Shown: piece by piece, positions 12,074 to 24,425 of the stretch
How positions within the stretch are numbered: the first letter of the stretch is position 1
Layout of the letters: every line of letters begins with the position of its first letter
Assembly (NCBI GenBank): GCA_942159475.1
Contig: OW804096.1
Coordinates: 37,509,744 to 37,573,743 of the forward strand
DNA: 64,000 bases
From: Sthenelais limicola
Taxonomy: Eukaryota; Annelida; Polychaeta; Phyllodocida; Sigalionidae
Direction: 5' to 3'
Notes under the pieces: model-generated
What the model saw: the letters and a program-made list of their open reading frames with translations, nothing else
What the model was told of the DNA's origin: nothing
Databases searched by the model: none
Position numbers and translations under genes: made by a program

Positions 12074-15000
12074 TAGCAACTGTAACCAGCGGGTCCTTTA
12101 ATCTATAATCCTGGGTTGGCAGCAAGATTACGATGTCTTTCGGCATTATTCAAACAACGAATTGCTGCCTGGTGCTGAGAGAGATTGTGATGCCACATCA
12201 TCAGCTGCGTTTGAAATTTGTCGATCAAAGAAAGGGCTGTGTCTATTTGTCAAATTAAGGCCTCAAGAGCCCTACCAATGCAACCATCCGAAGCTGCTTC
12301 TTCTTGCAAGGTCCATCCTTGCTCCTTCGGATTCCACATGTTTATTCTCTGTATATTCCCCGTATTACTTATCTATATAGTAGAATTCAATGTACCTCTT
12401 TTTGCATGGTCCTGTGTAAGACCATAAAGTGCCTTTCTGTCTCTTTTTCTCTGTCTCTCTCTCTCTCCCTTCTTCTCTATCTCTATTTCCTTGGCAGGAT
12501 CATAAATAGCCTCCCTCTTAGCTCTCCCGCCCTTGATATAACCTTCAATTTGTTGATAAGGGCATAAATCAACTATGCAATCTCACTCACTCACCTTGTT
12601 TTTGCATCATTTTTTTTTGCTGCTTTACAAGGAGCTTGTGAAGCATGTCGCCACGCAGGATGGTACGATGCTGTGGTACTATAACGATGGCATAAGTGTC
12701 ACCTCCTAATGTTAATTTATCACACATAGTTGAATAGCCATATCACGTCAGAGGGAGCCAAAATTTAGCATCATAATAGGTATATTTATCGATCCATTGC
12801 TTGATTGATATAAAGTACTACCCATGCAGCCCTCATCAAGACAACTGTGATAAGATTATCAATAGGCCTAAAGGAATTAAACTAGAAAAATCAATTCAGA
12901 AGACCTGGTATCATTTTGTGATTTTCAACCATCTGATCATGAGAGACCTTTGAGGCCCTGCCTTTGGTGTCTGGGGCTAACAAAATGCACAGGGATTATC
13001 CTTTAATTATGACGTGGGGGACATCATGACGTAGTGGACATTTTAGGGCTTTAAGTAGATTAAATCATATGAAATAAATGAATATCCAGATATTTTGTCA
13101 AGTATTAATTTTAAGACATGTGTGGAGCATATAAAAACATTATTTTCAACATCTCATGATAACGAGATTATTTTAGGAGGAGCATGACATGCGGGACATC
13201 CTTAAGTAATCAAAATAATATCCTTAGCTACACAAGCCTGCCAAACTGCCGTGACGTGGGGGAAAAGAAAATAGGGACATGTTTCAAATGAAAATTTCCA
13301 TTGCATTTTGATCTTTTTCATTTTTTTTTTCAATATATTTTTGGCATTCACCAATAGGTATATGCAATTTGAACATAGTTATGGGTTTTACTAAATTAAT
13401 TTTAAACATTTTATTGAGTCAAAAATGAAAAATTGCAGGTAGGATAGCCACCTTTTAGGGTCTTTAACATGTTTTCCTTAAGAAATGGGTAAAATTATTT
13501 ATCCGAAGAAGTAAAAACTATATATCATGAAAACCGTCTTGATGAGCACCATCTAATTATGAGAGAACATCACACAGAAAACTTCGGAATTTTAGCTACA
13601 GCATCAGAAATGGCGGGGACATGACATGCGAGACTTAACTGAGAGTGGCCCTAATAGCTAAACATTTTATACAGAGAAGTCATTTCATACCAACGAACGA
13701 GGTGTAAATGCTTTTATTCATGAAGTATTTATAAGGTACAGGTCTATACAGTATAATGCGTCATTTGTTAAAAAGATCAGCAATTGGATAATCAAAGTTG
13801 ATATATTTATGAAAGAGTGGAGAGAGATTTTAAAAAAGCTGTACTTGTTCACCGAAACCACATAGTGCCTAGTGTTGAAGCGTTGATTTGCCAGGTGTTC
13901 CAGAATATCCTTAGATGAGCCATCATGTATTGCTAATTTTAATCACGATGCACAATAGCTAAAATTGGTAAAGATATGATAGTAACAGAAGAGAGAAAGA
14001 GATAAATTGAAGAAAGCACTGAAGTTGAAAGTCTAAGGTAAAGAATACAAGTATTGGTGTTTGTTAGTTAATGTTTATTTTGACATTAAAAAAGCTTAAC
14101 ATTGTTTCAGAACAAATCTCAGAACGTTGCAGCCTATTTCCACTGATGTAATTGTATTTAAAATGGAAATAAAAATATTTATATATATATATTTTCATTA
14201 CTGGCCCTCATTTCCATATTTCACATTTCTATGTTTTACAATCAAATTCCTAAATTCCTATTTCAAACATAAATAAAAATCGATTGAGGTGGGAAAACAG
14301 GGAACTGGGAAGTAGTTTGAGGTAGATTTAAATACATAAAAATAGCCGTTGAAATCCCAAGGGCAATAAGCAGGCTTTTATATAATGTTTCGCCCCTATG
14401 ACTTATTATATTTATATCCAGGAAATATTTTTATTTAGGAAAAAATCATTACATCTTGGATGCTATTTTCAGCTGATCCTGTACATTCATTTTTGGCGTT
14501 CATGAAATAGAGAAAAGTGAAGAAGGAGGTTTAGCAAAAATGATTCTAGCACACTAGCTGGAATAGTTATACAATCAGAGAAATACTAGCACTACATAAT
14601 AAGTTATAAAACAGAGACTTAGAATAGGACGAAGTCAGTTGTATTATGCAATATTACAGTATCTATATCAATTTGAAAACACAGAAATGAGATGATCTAT
14701 TACATATATATACTACACCAGGCAAAGTGAGGCTATGTGACAAGCAAGTAGTTGTGTCTGCACAAAGTGTGAAAGAAAATAGGTTACCAAAATAAAAAAA
14801 AAAGAAAACATAAAAACCAACAGAGCGCCTATGCTCTTACATATAGTCCCTTATCAACAACTTAGATTGTACATTTTTGTGTATAATTTGCATTGAGTAT
14901 AGTATTCTATTCTAGATAATATTTATTCTAGACACATGGCGTGGAAAATGGATGGTTTTGGATTTCGTTGCTTATTTTGATCAAAGGTGTTACTTGACTG

Positions 15001-15635
15001 GAGCCACAGACAGGTAGAGTAATTTTTAGAACCATTTGTTGTTAAAAGTTAGTAAAGTAAGGTAAGCTGAATCCAGATTGCCTGTTATCATGCCAACAAT
15101 ATCAGTCCTGTTGACTCTTGTGACAGCCCACCCTCCTCGGGAGGAAGCAGGAGGAAAGGACAAACCTTTGATTGGTCAGAGTATTTATAAGAAGTCTATC
15201 TCCCCCTCAAAGTGTTATGGGAAGAGGTCCTGGAACAGAATTAGTTTAGCGTTTAAAAATGAACATGATCTTCAAAAGTCTCAAAATCAGTGGTCATTAA
15301 ACGCCACACCCATTGGAAAGACTAAATATTAATGACTGGTTTAAGTTCACTCCCTACCCAAGACAATTTGTAGACCTTATTTCTTGTATTAGTAAAGTAG
15401 ACTGATTAATATAATTTTGCTTATCCAGAATTTTACTCTGAACTACTCCATTCTTCCCTTCATTATTTACACCTCACCCTTATAAAAGAGAGACACTGTA
15501 ACCCAATGGCCATAAATGCGCTAGTAGACTTTTTAATCAATGACAAAACTAGTAACTTGAAGCACAACAAAAAGAAAACTATAACACTGGTGTCCAATTA
15601 TATAGCCCCTAGGTACATAGGAATTAAACAAATAG
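12074..15635. other. non-coding spacer with small microsatellites
   Basis: Contains a CT microsatellite at about 12432-12475 and a TA run at about 14159-14176. The minus strand at 12120-12360 keeps a stop-poor stretch that could be degraded transposon coding sequence but matches nothing I can name. No other gene signal is visible in these 3.5 kb. Confidence 0.4.
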
Positions 15636-15762
15636 ATTGTGAGTTATCAAATCAAAACCCGACAACCAAGTTGTGTTGGTATTTGTGTTTTATTACTAAG
15701 TTGTGTAATAATTCATTAGAGATTCCAACGTTTCGACTATCAATATAGTTTTCATCTGGAAT
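15636..15762 (-). mobile_element. Penelope-like element end with hammerhead-ribozyme remnant (copy 1)
   Basis: 15636-15735 matches 55640-55741 over about 100 bp. On the minus strand at 15762-15721 a stem I strand ATTCC is followed by an altered box 1 (AGATGA). Stem II (ACTAT with ATAGT), then CGAAAC, the self-complementary AACGTT and the other stem I strand GGAAT follow. That is the order of a type I hammerhead of the kind known from Penelope-like retroelements. Box 1 has lost the C-U of CUGAUGA, so this copy should be inactive. No reverse transcriptase is attached. Confidence 0.5.
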
Positions 15763-16249
15763 GACAAGTATATGCAATCTGATTGGTTGTTACATTTGTT
15801 TCATATCCGTCGTTAATAGGTCGATTTTCATCTGGTTGGTATGGTTGTGAGGGTTTCTTTTAGGTAGTTATTTAAGTTGGTATGTACGTCGGGTTGACAA
15901 GTTCAAATGGAACATAGTTTCATTGATCCTCTCCAGGTGGCAGTTCAGTGGCATATTCACTTTTTTAATACATATTATATACACTATGAAGATGGGGATA
16001 TCTTTTTTCTAATAATAGGGGAAGAGGTAAAAAGACAATTAAGTAGAAAGTTTGTTTAAAAGGCACATATTTAATATGAAGTAGTTAACATTAATAATTC
16101 AACCACTATGTCTGATATTCAGGAAGCCATTAAATGTTGAATAGAAAAAATCGGAGGATTTAGCTTGAGAATGTTTGTTCTTATCATGACCATATCCATG
16201 GTGATCCCGACATCTGGTGCCCTGGTTGATGTTAGCAACCATGTAGTGG
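15763..16249. other. short non-coding spacer
   Basis: Nothing recognisable. Confidence 0.4.
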
Positions 16250-18290
16250 TGAGATTTGGGTCTGCTCGGGCTGATTCTTTAGGTGAGCGAACTCATAGTC
16301 TTCAGTTTTTTGGGGCAGTAGAGGGCTCTTTTTTGTGGGAGTGATTTTCTTGGGGAGGGGTAGGGGGCGGCTGGTATTGAGAACGATGTTGATGATGGCG
16401 TGCTGGTGGTCGGTGTTTCGTCTGGTTTGCTCTCGGTGTCACAGACCTCCATCTCTTTAGGTATTTCAGCGATGTAAGATTGGTTATGTACAATTAATTC
16501 AGCTGCTATAAATGTTGTGATTGATTCATCGGGAATGATTAACCTTTTGTCTTTCGGTGGATTTATTCTTTTGGGTGGGATTGCATTCAGGGCTTGGAAT
16601 TTCTACTGCCTGTCTCTGGTTGTGTTTGTCATTCACAATCTTGAGCTTGATTTGCTTCAGTGGAGCCAGGAACGTCATAATTTGTTTGTCCTTTTGGGTC
16701 ACTGTAGTGGATGTTGCTGCTATGCTCGGAGGCTGCACCTTCTGCCGTGCGGGGCCTGTAAATATATGGGCAGGGCGCTGGTTTAATGACATATTTTACT
16801 TTGCTTGGGTGGTAAAATTCACATGCATTGTTGTGTGGTTGGTAATATTCATATTTGACAGGTTTGGGTTTTCTAACTTTTCTAATGGAAATGGTGTGTC
16901 AAGGTATTGCGTGAAGTGAATGTCATAAAGCAAGTTGGGCAAATCCACTTGCTTTGAGATAACATGGGTCCTGTTTATATGTCAGAGCAAGGCTGTCTCA
17001 GATTGGTAGTATTTGCCGCACTGGTTGCAGGTAGTGAAAGGCATCAGTTTTTGACAGGAGCCGATGTTTACTAGCAGGTGGGGTCAGGCGTGGTGACATC
17101 TGCCACTTCAACACTGTTCTTCATATATTAGGTGTGGTGAAGGAGATGACGTCATGTCGCTAATGTAAAATGTGCACAAGTGCGGCGCAGTGCTTCCGTG
17201 AGCATGTTTTGTTGTTCAAAGTTTGAGGTTTATGCCAAAAGGATTCATGGTGGACCTGGTGGTGGTTTCCAGTTGGATTGTTTCTCAAAGGGCGGTTGTG
17301 TCTTCATGAGCTTAGAAAGAGCTGAGAGATTTTGGACAAAGTTGGTATGCATGGGTGGTGTTGGGGCCGCTGCGACAATTTGTTTATTAAGGGGGTTAGA
17401 TGATTTGATGGGATTGTCCTTGTCCCCCCAAGGAGTCATGGTCTCCCCATTATGCTGCCAAGGTCCCAAGGTCTGGTTCCCCCTGGGGTGGAGCAGAATG
17501 ATTTCCTTGACATTAAAATTGATTTCTCTGCTTCAGCTAAAGCTCTACTTGATAAGTCAACTACCTCTGGTGTAATCGGGATCTCATTTTCCAAAGGTTT
17601 ATTACATGGATATTATTGACGATTTCTATGCAGTGATGTTGAAAAACGGGCAATAAAATGAGGTTTCTCTCTGTATTGCGTTCTCCAATCTATCAGGTAT
17701 GACATTGTAGGTGCCGAGTAAGTAGCCTGTCTGCTTTTTCACAAAAAAGCGGTAGTCATATCTCGTCAAGTGAACCTGCATGAATCTCAATTAAAAGAAT
17801 TTGACAGATCCATTGGGGTGTTTTATGGGTGGAAGGACACCTTGGTGTCGCCTTGGTTTCCTCCTGGCCATAATTAACCCCTCCGGAAGTGCAAAACCTC
17901 ATAAATTAATTCTTCAACAGTTATGTTCCTCCAACAAGTCATGTGATCCCATCTTCTTAGTCAGGAATCCCCAATAAACAGAATCTCAAAGCAGGCCATG
18001 AATTGTTTGATCGCTTTAACGATGTCACTTAACTAGTTCAGTTCTTATTTTAGCAAGTTGTCGTCCACAGATATTCTGATGTTCTTTTAACTTGTCTTCT
18101 GGGAGGATAGGTGCATCGGTTACATAGTTCAGTGTGGCCTCATAAAATACCAAATCCTTGTTGGACAACAAGAAACCTTTAACTCTTGGCTTTGGCTGAA
18201 TTTGCGTCCTGATGGAGCTTCTGCCAATTACCTTTTGCTTTGTTTTTGTCCCTTGATAGTATTCCATCTATTTGCCTTATTTGTCCGTTA
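16250..18290 (-). pseudogene. degenerate retroelement-like coding region (possible LINE ORF1)
   Basis: The minus strand carries several stop-limited frames in a row. 18025-18267 contains KDLVFYEATLNYVTDAP. 17245-17469 is Pro/Lys-rich. Around 17130-16990 Cys/His pairs are spaced like zinc fingers (CGRCHHA and CNQCGKYY), and 16302-16792 is Lys/Pro/Gln-rich. A basic, proline-rich protein with Cys/His fingers fits the ORF1 of a non-LTR element, but no RT domain adjoins it. Frameshifts and stops show it is decayed. It lies just 3' of the Methyltransf_FA exons and probably sits in an intron or 3' flank of that gene. Confidence 0.4.
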
Positions 18291-18476
18291 CACTCCTCTT
18301 TCCTTTTGCTAGTGACGTTTTCACCTAGTTTTTTCATCTAGTTTTTGTGCTTTCCTCTAGCTAGTTTGTTATCCAGATTTGTTTTACAGTTTAAAATACT
18401 TCGGCATAATACCACAATACTCATCTATTTTACATTACATCTATTAAACAAACATACTAATTGCAAAAACACTCAC

Positions 18477-20391
18477 CTTAAGTTGTAAATACCCGTAATA
18501 GCCCACAAAGAGTGTATTCTGTTGTTCTGCAACCACATTGTAGGTGCCCCCTTTTCCCCAGCTACAGTTCCTATTGACAAAGTGATAGTTGTACATGTCA
18601 CACCTGTACCTTACACACTGGAAGGCACAGTCTACCACATTCCGCTGTATATCTGACTGCCAGGTATCAGGTGAATTAAATTGCACCTTCCAACCTGTCC
18701 ATCCTCGCATCAATCTGTCCCAACCATAAGTATCTGGAAAATGATAGTTATACAGTTTTATTTTTAAAACGCTTTGGGGTATATAATACATCTAAGTCCG
18801 ATGTTATTTCCACACACAAGAAAATGTTCAAACCTTATTGAAAGAGTAGACAATACAATTTATTGAAGGATCTAAAATTGGGTTGGATGTCTCCCGTCAA
18901 TACAGGATGTAAAGCATCTCCCCCCCCCACCCTGCCCCCCTCCTCAATCTCCAATCACTTCAACTGCTGCATGTGAAAAAGCTATGAAGTGAAGGATTAA
19001 ATAAATAGATATATGGCTATTAATCAGGTTTGCAAATGTTGGAACATTGTCCAACTACTTAGATTCAGTATATCAAATTGAAATATACAGGTATCAGCTG
19101 TACAGGGTACAAAAAGGAGTCCTTCTTATTAGAGTTGGGAATGAATCATTATAAAAACCGAAATGCCCATATATGTTTAGGAATTGGTGCTACCTATTAC
19201 GGGCTACTTTGTTAATTATAAGTCCTTTCAGTAACTTCGTTGTAACCTTCCTTCTTTGATTCACGGTATGTATTATGCTCAATAAACAGCAGCCTGAAAA
19301 GTCCATGAAATGAACAACAACAAATAGCAGATGCCTTCTCAACTGAGTCAAAGTAAATGTAAGTTAGTAACCTTCTCCAAAGATCCATGTTGAATAGTAA
19401 TTATTCCCAGATGCCACTGCAACGTGCTTGATATCCAGAGGAGTGGGGTCAGTCCAGCTGAACAGCTCATTTTCAGACACGTCGTCACCCTGCCCTATGG
19501 ATATGACGCCACCTGCCCAGTTAATCCAGAAATACCGTAGTTCATTCTCATTTAGATAGGGTTCCCCAAATGACTCAGCCTTATTCTTACACTTGTAGCA
19601 TTTTCTCAGTCTAGTTCCATTGTTTTTCCAGCCTCCTGTAGTATAGAAATAAATCCTTAAACTCCCCCAACGTTGTTAGATATGGGACTTCTTTTTTTTA
19701 AATAATTTTATTGACCAGACATTTAACAGGATGATTAGAAAATACACATAACCAGCTAATGTGATTATTTTTCATGCGTTGCCATAGATGAAAATACAAG
19801 TATCAATAATAATCAAGTTATATGAGATATCAAGACGTCAATTATCACAGATCAAATATAAACTTAGCAGATATTATCATTCTGCTGTATTTATTCAGGA
19901 AGTTGTTCCCAAAAGGACAGCATCAATATCAATAGGGATCAAGACTAGAACGTAATAAGCATTGCTGTCTTCTATCAGAAATGGAGGTCATATAACTGCA
20001 AAACTATTTCATTCAGAAGCCAGACCAATAGACCTAATTTAATGTTTTCTATACCAAAGCAGTATGGACACCAACCAGTTGTTCAAGAGTGTTTTTTTAC
20101 AGAGAGTTATTATTATTTTATAGCCCTTACGTGTTTACAAAAGACAAACAAAATATTTACAAAGGATATGAAAAAGTCAACTTATAATGTCTTTTCATTT
20201 GAAGTATTCTTTACTTTCCATACCTATGATAATGTAGTAGTAGTTTTTAGTCACTTGTTTAGTTGGAGATAGATATATCTTGGCATCTCGCTTTGCCTGC
20301 ACTTGGAAGACAATGCTATCATTTTCTGCATAAGGTTCTACATTTACAAGTATACGATGCAACGAATAAGAATCGATTCGTATTCCATAGA
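18477..20391 (-). CDS. Methyltransf_FA domain protein with Cys-rich module (three exons)
   Basis: Three minus-strand exons fit by phase: 20391-20224, 19635-19372 and 18733-18477. Acceptors are TTGCAG, ACTACAG and TTTCCAG; donors are G|GTATGG, G|GTTACT and G|GTGAGT. Exons 1 and 2 together encode the Methyltransf_FA (farnesoic acid O-methyltransferase-like) fold: FQVQAKRDAKIYLSP, then YYYIIIGGWKNNGTRLRKC, then YFWINWAGGVISIGQGDD and FSWTDPTP. Despite the name, this family has no S-adenosylmethionine motif and occurs in secreted invertebrate proteins. Exon 3 encodes CAFQCVRYRCDMYNYHFVNRNC, a disulfide-type module resembling PAN/apple domains but too short to assign firmly. Exon 1 begins in phase 2 and exon 3 ends in phase 0, so coding sequence is missing at both ends. 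Confidence 0.75.
19680..19800 (-). repeat. retroelement 3' end in intron, related to 25480-25620
   Basis: A T-run, TTTTATTG, AACA-rich stretch and GCGTTGCCAT occur in the same order here and at 25480-25620. On the minus strand both read as element ends followed by a poly-A-like tail. This copy lies in the intron between 19635 and 20224. Confidence 0.4.
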
Positions 20392-21131
20392 CTGCAAGAT
20401 ATGGGTAAGAATAGTAAGTTTAGCAATAGGATGGGGATGGCCAAGTGATATAAGTGGTGGGCTGGTTCATTGACATGAGACATAGCTTGAGTTTCACCTC
20501 CTTCCAAGTATAACCACCAGTAAAGATACAAATCTGGAAGAAATATTGTTTGAAAGGTCTTCTAGCAGTTTATCATAATTACCATCTTATGTCTTTATGA
20601 TACAAGTATTGATAATTTCATCAAGTAAATTAATCTCATGATTAACACGGAGGTTTTATTGGTACTGATGAAAAGTGTTGGTCTAGAGATTGGGTGAGAG
20701 TTTTACATTATTTATTGATTGTCAAACATGATACTTAGAATATAATAACTAACAAATTGATGGAAAAGCAACTCAACAAAAACAGTCATGGGAACGAGTC
20801 AAGTTGGTATTTTGTAGGTTTATTGGCGTTCCTGGAATAACTAAATAATAATAATACTATAATAACTAAAACAAATTACTTAGAGATCTTATACAATATC
20901 ATTCACACTACGGTGAATATATTTCATACTGCTGGTCAACATTCCATAGAAACAGGTTCATTCATTCAATTTCAATATACTACATTCAATATACATACAA
21001 TTATCTCAATACAACACGAATCAACATTATTTATTTGCCTCAATAAATGAGGTACAGAAAGTAGGAATACATCTTATATGTACACTATCCCAGTAGCAGG
21101 TACAATATCAGGTCTCCCCGTCTGGTCATCT

Positions 21132-21244
21132 TCTGAAAACAATCAGTCTAATTATCAGAGTAATATGACTTAAATGTCCTCACCTCTTAAATATAACAAA
21201 TAGCATGTCATAGCAAAGAAGAACCAGTAACATATCCTTTCCAT
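21132..21244 (-). CDS. candidate signal-peptide first exon(s) of the Methyltransf_FA gene
   Basis: Minus-strand ATG at 21244-21242 opens 20 codons (MERICYWFFFAMTCYLL...), a short hydrophobic stretch typical of a signal peptide. They end in phase 1 at a good donor, G|GTGAGG, at 21184. A TTTTCAG acceptor 51 nt downstream keeps the frame into EDDQTGRPDI from 21132. The far end of that second piece is not resolved, and no donor in the phase needed by exon 20391-20224 was found. A further exon would have to lie between them. Strand and position suit the start of that secreted protein, but the link is inferred. Confidence 0.35.
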
Positions 21245-21539
21245 CCTGCTTCCAATACAGCTCTATACCATTGACCACATGGTTGTATGCAGCATAGATA
21301 GTATTGATATTTTCTAGTCAGTTATGGATCCAGTGTAGAGCCTCCAGGGGCCAGTGGGGTCAGGTGACTCCTCTCATGAATATATATTTCTTTACTTTCA
21401 GGAGTAGTATTTACTTCAAGATCGCAGCTAAATAGACCAAGTCTTTTTTTAAATGTACTTATTGTTTGACATAAAAATGAAACTATTGAGTTGTTTCTGC
21501 TATAGATGGGTTGGGAATAAAAACAATTTTGTACCATAT

Positions 21540-21760
21540 ATCTAGCTGTTAAACACATTTATTTTATTTTTTTTTTTTTTTTTTTTCAATTTTTATAAGA
21601 GAGTACATGTAATTTCATGGCCTCGCGGTTAATACAAATTATCTAGGATAAGATAAGATAAGATAAGAAAATCTTTTATTTGCCAATCACTCATATTACA
21701 TTGCGAAAAGGAGACAAACAGGTCTACATGTCTATATGAAAGAAGTGTTCCATTTCTACC
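21540..21760 (-). repeat. poly-T tract and (GATAA)n retroelement tail
   Basis: A run of over 20 T at about 21562-21586 is followed at 21645-21669 by four GATAA units and GAAAATCTTTTATTTG. On the minus strand this is a LINE-type 3' end with a pentanucleotide tail, like those at 5881 and 10587. Confidence 0.5.
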
Positions 21761-22677
21761 GACAGTTACCTATTACTTTCTTTTGAAACTGAGAATGATG
21801 ACTAAAATCTGATATGATATGGCTTTTTCCTTTAGCAACAATTGACATGGATCTACTTAGTCTAACAAAGTGCCTATAGTCCATGGAGGAAACAATCTTG
21901 AGAAGAAATGGAAAGAAAAAACAAGTATGCAAGGCCTTTCATGAAAACACGGCAGTATTTATTAATTCAAGGCTTCATTGCACTTTGGTGCAAAGGATTA
22001 TTCAGTTGAGTAGACCTATTATGTACATACTTATATCATCAAAGTACATATTAATGCTTGACTGGAGAAAGTAATTATCATATTGGTCTGCTATAAACTG
22101 CTTGCCTCTTGAATGATTATTAGATAGATTTTCTATCAGTTCCAAATGTCTGCCTTGCCTGGCTGTCCTGTTAGACTCGAATAAGAGGAGTCAGTGACTG
22201 AGTCAGTGAGTGCTAAATTCTAGAGTGTCTGCATACACAATTTTATGAGTGCAGACAAAAGTAATATTCTATATGGTAGAAGTTAATTAGAGGCAGTATC
22301 AATATTATACTCTTTTTAATCTGATGGAATATATCATTATTCTGAACAATATTGAGGTCATTCCTGTCCTTGAAGGGAAGACAATTTTACCACATCACTA
22401 GATCACAAAATTTACAAAATGACTGTCCAAGAAATAGCATTGGCATGTACAAAATATATACTAGTAAGCAAATGAAAGGCTAGGACAGTATTAGATGACC
22501 TTTTCAACATCAATTTTTGAGAAGATAATTGAGAATTAGAAACCTTAATCGTTTATTCTGAATGTTAATTCTGATTAAAACAGTTTATACTATGACCAAA
22601 TGTATTATTCACTTCGAGCGGGAAGAATATGCCCATTTAGTAGTTTGTCCATTTCTGTACACATGTAATACTGAAGC

Positions 22678-22745
22678 GTTGACGTCATCAATTGGTCTGA
22701 CGTCATCAATGACGGAGATATTGACCAATCACAGACGAGCATTCT
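22678..22745. promoter_or_regulatory. CRE/CCAAT cluster, promoter-like
   Basis: Two GACGTCATCAAT units lie 18 bp apart (CRE/ATF core TGACGTCA or its near match). A third half-site TGACGG and a CCAATCAC box follow within 65 bp. Such CRE plus CCAAT grouping is usual in animal promoters. No supported coding exon begins within about 1 kb on either strand, so the target is unknown. Confidence 0.4.
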
Positions 22746-22872
22746 TATAGCTGTGACTAGGGATTCTGCACATTCAGAATAAACCATGACCATTGTTAAC
22801 TGCTTCTGTCAGCCTAATACAAGCGTAAGAATGATGATTTTCTATTATTTCCAAGTTGTAGTATAAAGAATG

Positions 22873-23031
22873 AACTGTACTCAAGGTAAGAACTACTTGT
22901 GTAATTCAATGGCTCTTGTTTACACTTAATTTTGCATCCAATACGTGACCTGCAGCCGCTTGTTCGATACAAAATTAAGTGTAAACTCAAGCCATTGAAT
23001 CACACTTGTAGTTCTAACCTCCCGTTCAGTT
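22873..23031. repeat. foldback element, 49-60-nt inverted arms
   Basis: 22886-22934 and 22970-23018 are reverse complements with only about five mismatches over 49 nt. Weaker pairing extends outward to about 22873 and 23031 through GAACTG. The loop is 35 nt. The RNA of either strand would fold to a long hairpin, as expected of a small foldback/MITE-type element. Confidence 0.75.
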
Positions 23032-23544
23032 CTGTCTAAATATAATTTAATTTTAGTCTCACATTTCTACATTATTTTAGGCTGTTACCAGACCTTCATG
23101 GTGTCCAGCTGTCCTATACCGGATCTAGCTTTACATCCATGGATATCTACTTGTTTGATACCTTTTTCCACTAGTGCATTTACTATGCACCATTTTACTC
23201 TACAGACCTCTCTCTTCTAAAGTGGAGTGGGAAGAAATGAACCTGGTTTCTCCACATTAGGCTTGTTTATCACCATTCAATCCACCCGACTCCACTATGC
23301 TGTGTGCCATGTGTTGCTTTACCGTGCCTGTTGCTGCTCAGATTCCATTAAGGCTTAAACACCTTTCACGGAAATAATTTGTCTAAATGTCACTGCCTGT
23401 ATTTCAAAAACTATCAGAGATATTTTCAAAATATCACATTCTATCACATAACCGGAGCTATCTATTCAAAGCTGCAGAGACTTCAGCATTGTAGACCTAA
23501 TTCATATAATCGAGCCATCGATGCAGATATTCTGGGGATCATTG

Positions 23545-23660
23545 CAAATCCACGCCACAACCACGCCCCCGCCGTGACGTCATAGTGGTTGTGCGGCGCA
23601 TTACTTCCTATGTCATTATGACGTCGCACACACCCCCGTTCTATTACACACTTCATCCGT
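23545..23660. promoter_or_regulatory. GC-rich promoter-like patch
   Basis: A local CpG- and C-rich island holds CCACGCCCCCGCC (GC box), a full TGACGTCA at about 23574, a second TATGACGTCGC at about 23619, and CTTCCTATG. Surrounding DNA is AT-rich. No start exon could be supported downstream; the short frames at 23379-23883 carry no recognisable domain. Confidence 0.3.
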
Positions 23661-24425
23661 TATCCGCACTGTGCGGATGTGTTTTCGTCTGTTAAATCTA
23701 GCAAATAGCAAATCGCTATGTGCTAGGTTCCTGGCCAACCTTGCCTTATCGTTCATCATTCCTCTAAGCAAGATCTCCCACAGGACATATCTCTACATTT
23801 TTTCTCGATCGTTGCATGGACACCATGGTAACATGTTTCAAGTCACATGTTTCAAGTCACATAAACATTTTCCACGGCAATAATTGGTCTAAATGTTTTG
23901 GCTTGTATCTCAAGAACCCAAGATTCTTTCAATATTTAAACTGCATTAAATAGCCGCACATGTCTATTCAAGTCTGCAAGCTAGGATTTCAGTATTATAG
24001 AGCCAATTCTTTTACCATAGTAAACTGTTTCAACAGTGCTGAACATGTTCTGTGGAAATAATTGTGATTTCAAGGTTAAAAGGAGTCACAAGTTACGAAA
24101 CGTTTTTGGGGTAATTTTGGATTTTGGGGTAATATCATATAGAGGGAGAGTGAAAGCGAGAGAGAGAGAGAGAGAGGGAGGGAGAGAGAGAGAGAGAGGA
24201 AGAGATGGAGTTCATCAATAATTGAAATTAATGTTCCAAATGGTCCCCATACTTCATATACATGAGTAAAATATAAAAACGCAAGAATAAATTCTCAATT
24301 TTGTATCTCTGGACCCTCTCTGGGTTTTCATTCGAAAACCATTCCTGAGAATCGACCAATGAATAGATTCAGATTTTAGAATGTGTTATTCAGGTAGTAA
24401 TGAACATTACATCACATCTATAATG
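23661..24425. other. non-coding spacer with GA microsatellite
   Basis: The only clear structure is an interrupted (GA)n/(GAGG) tract at about 24157-24199. Short frames crossing it are repeat artefacts. Confidence 0.5.
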
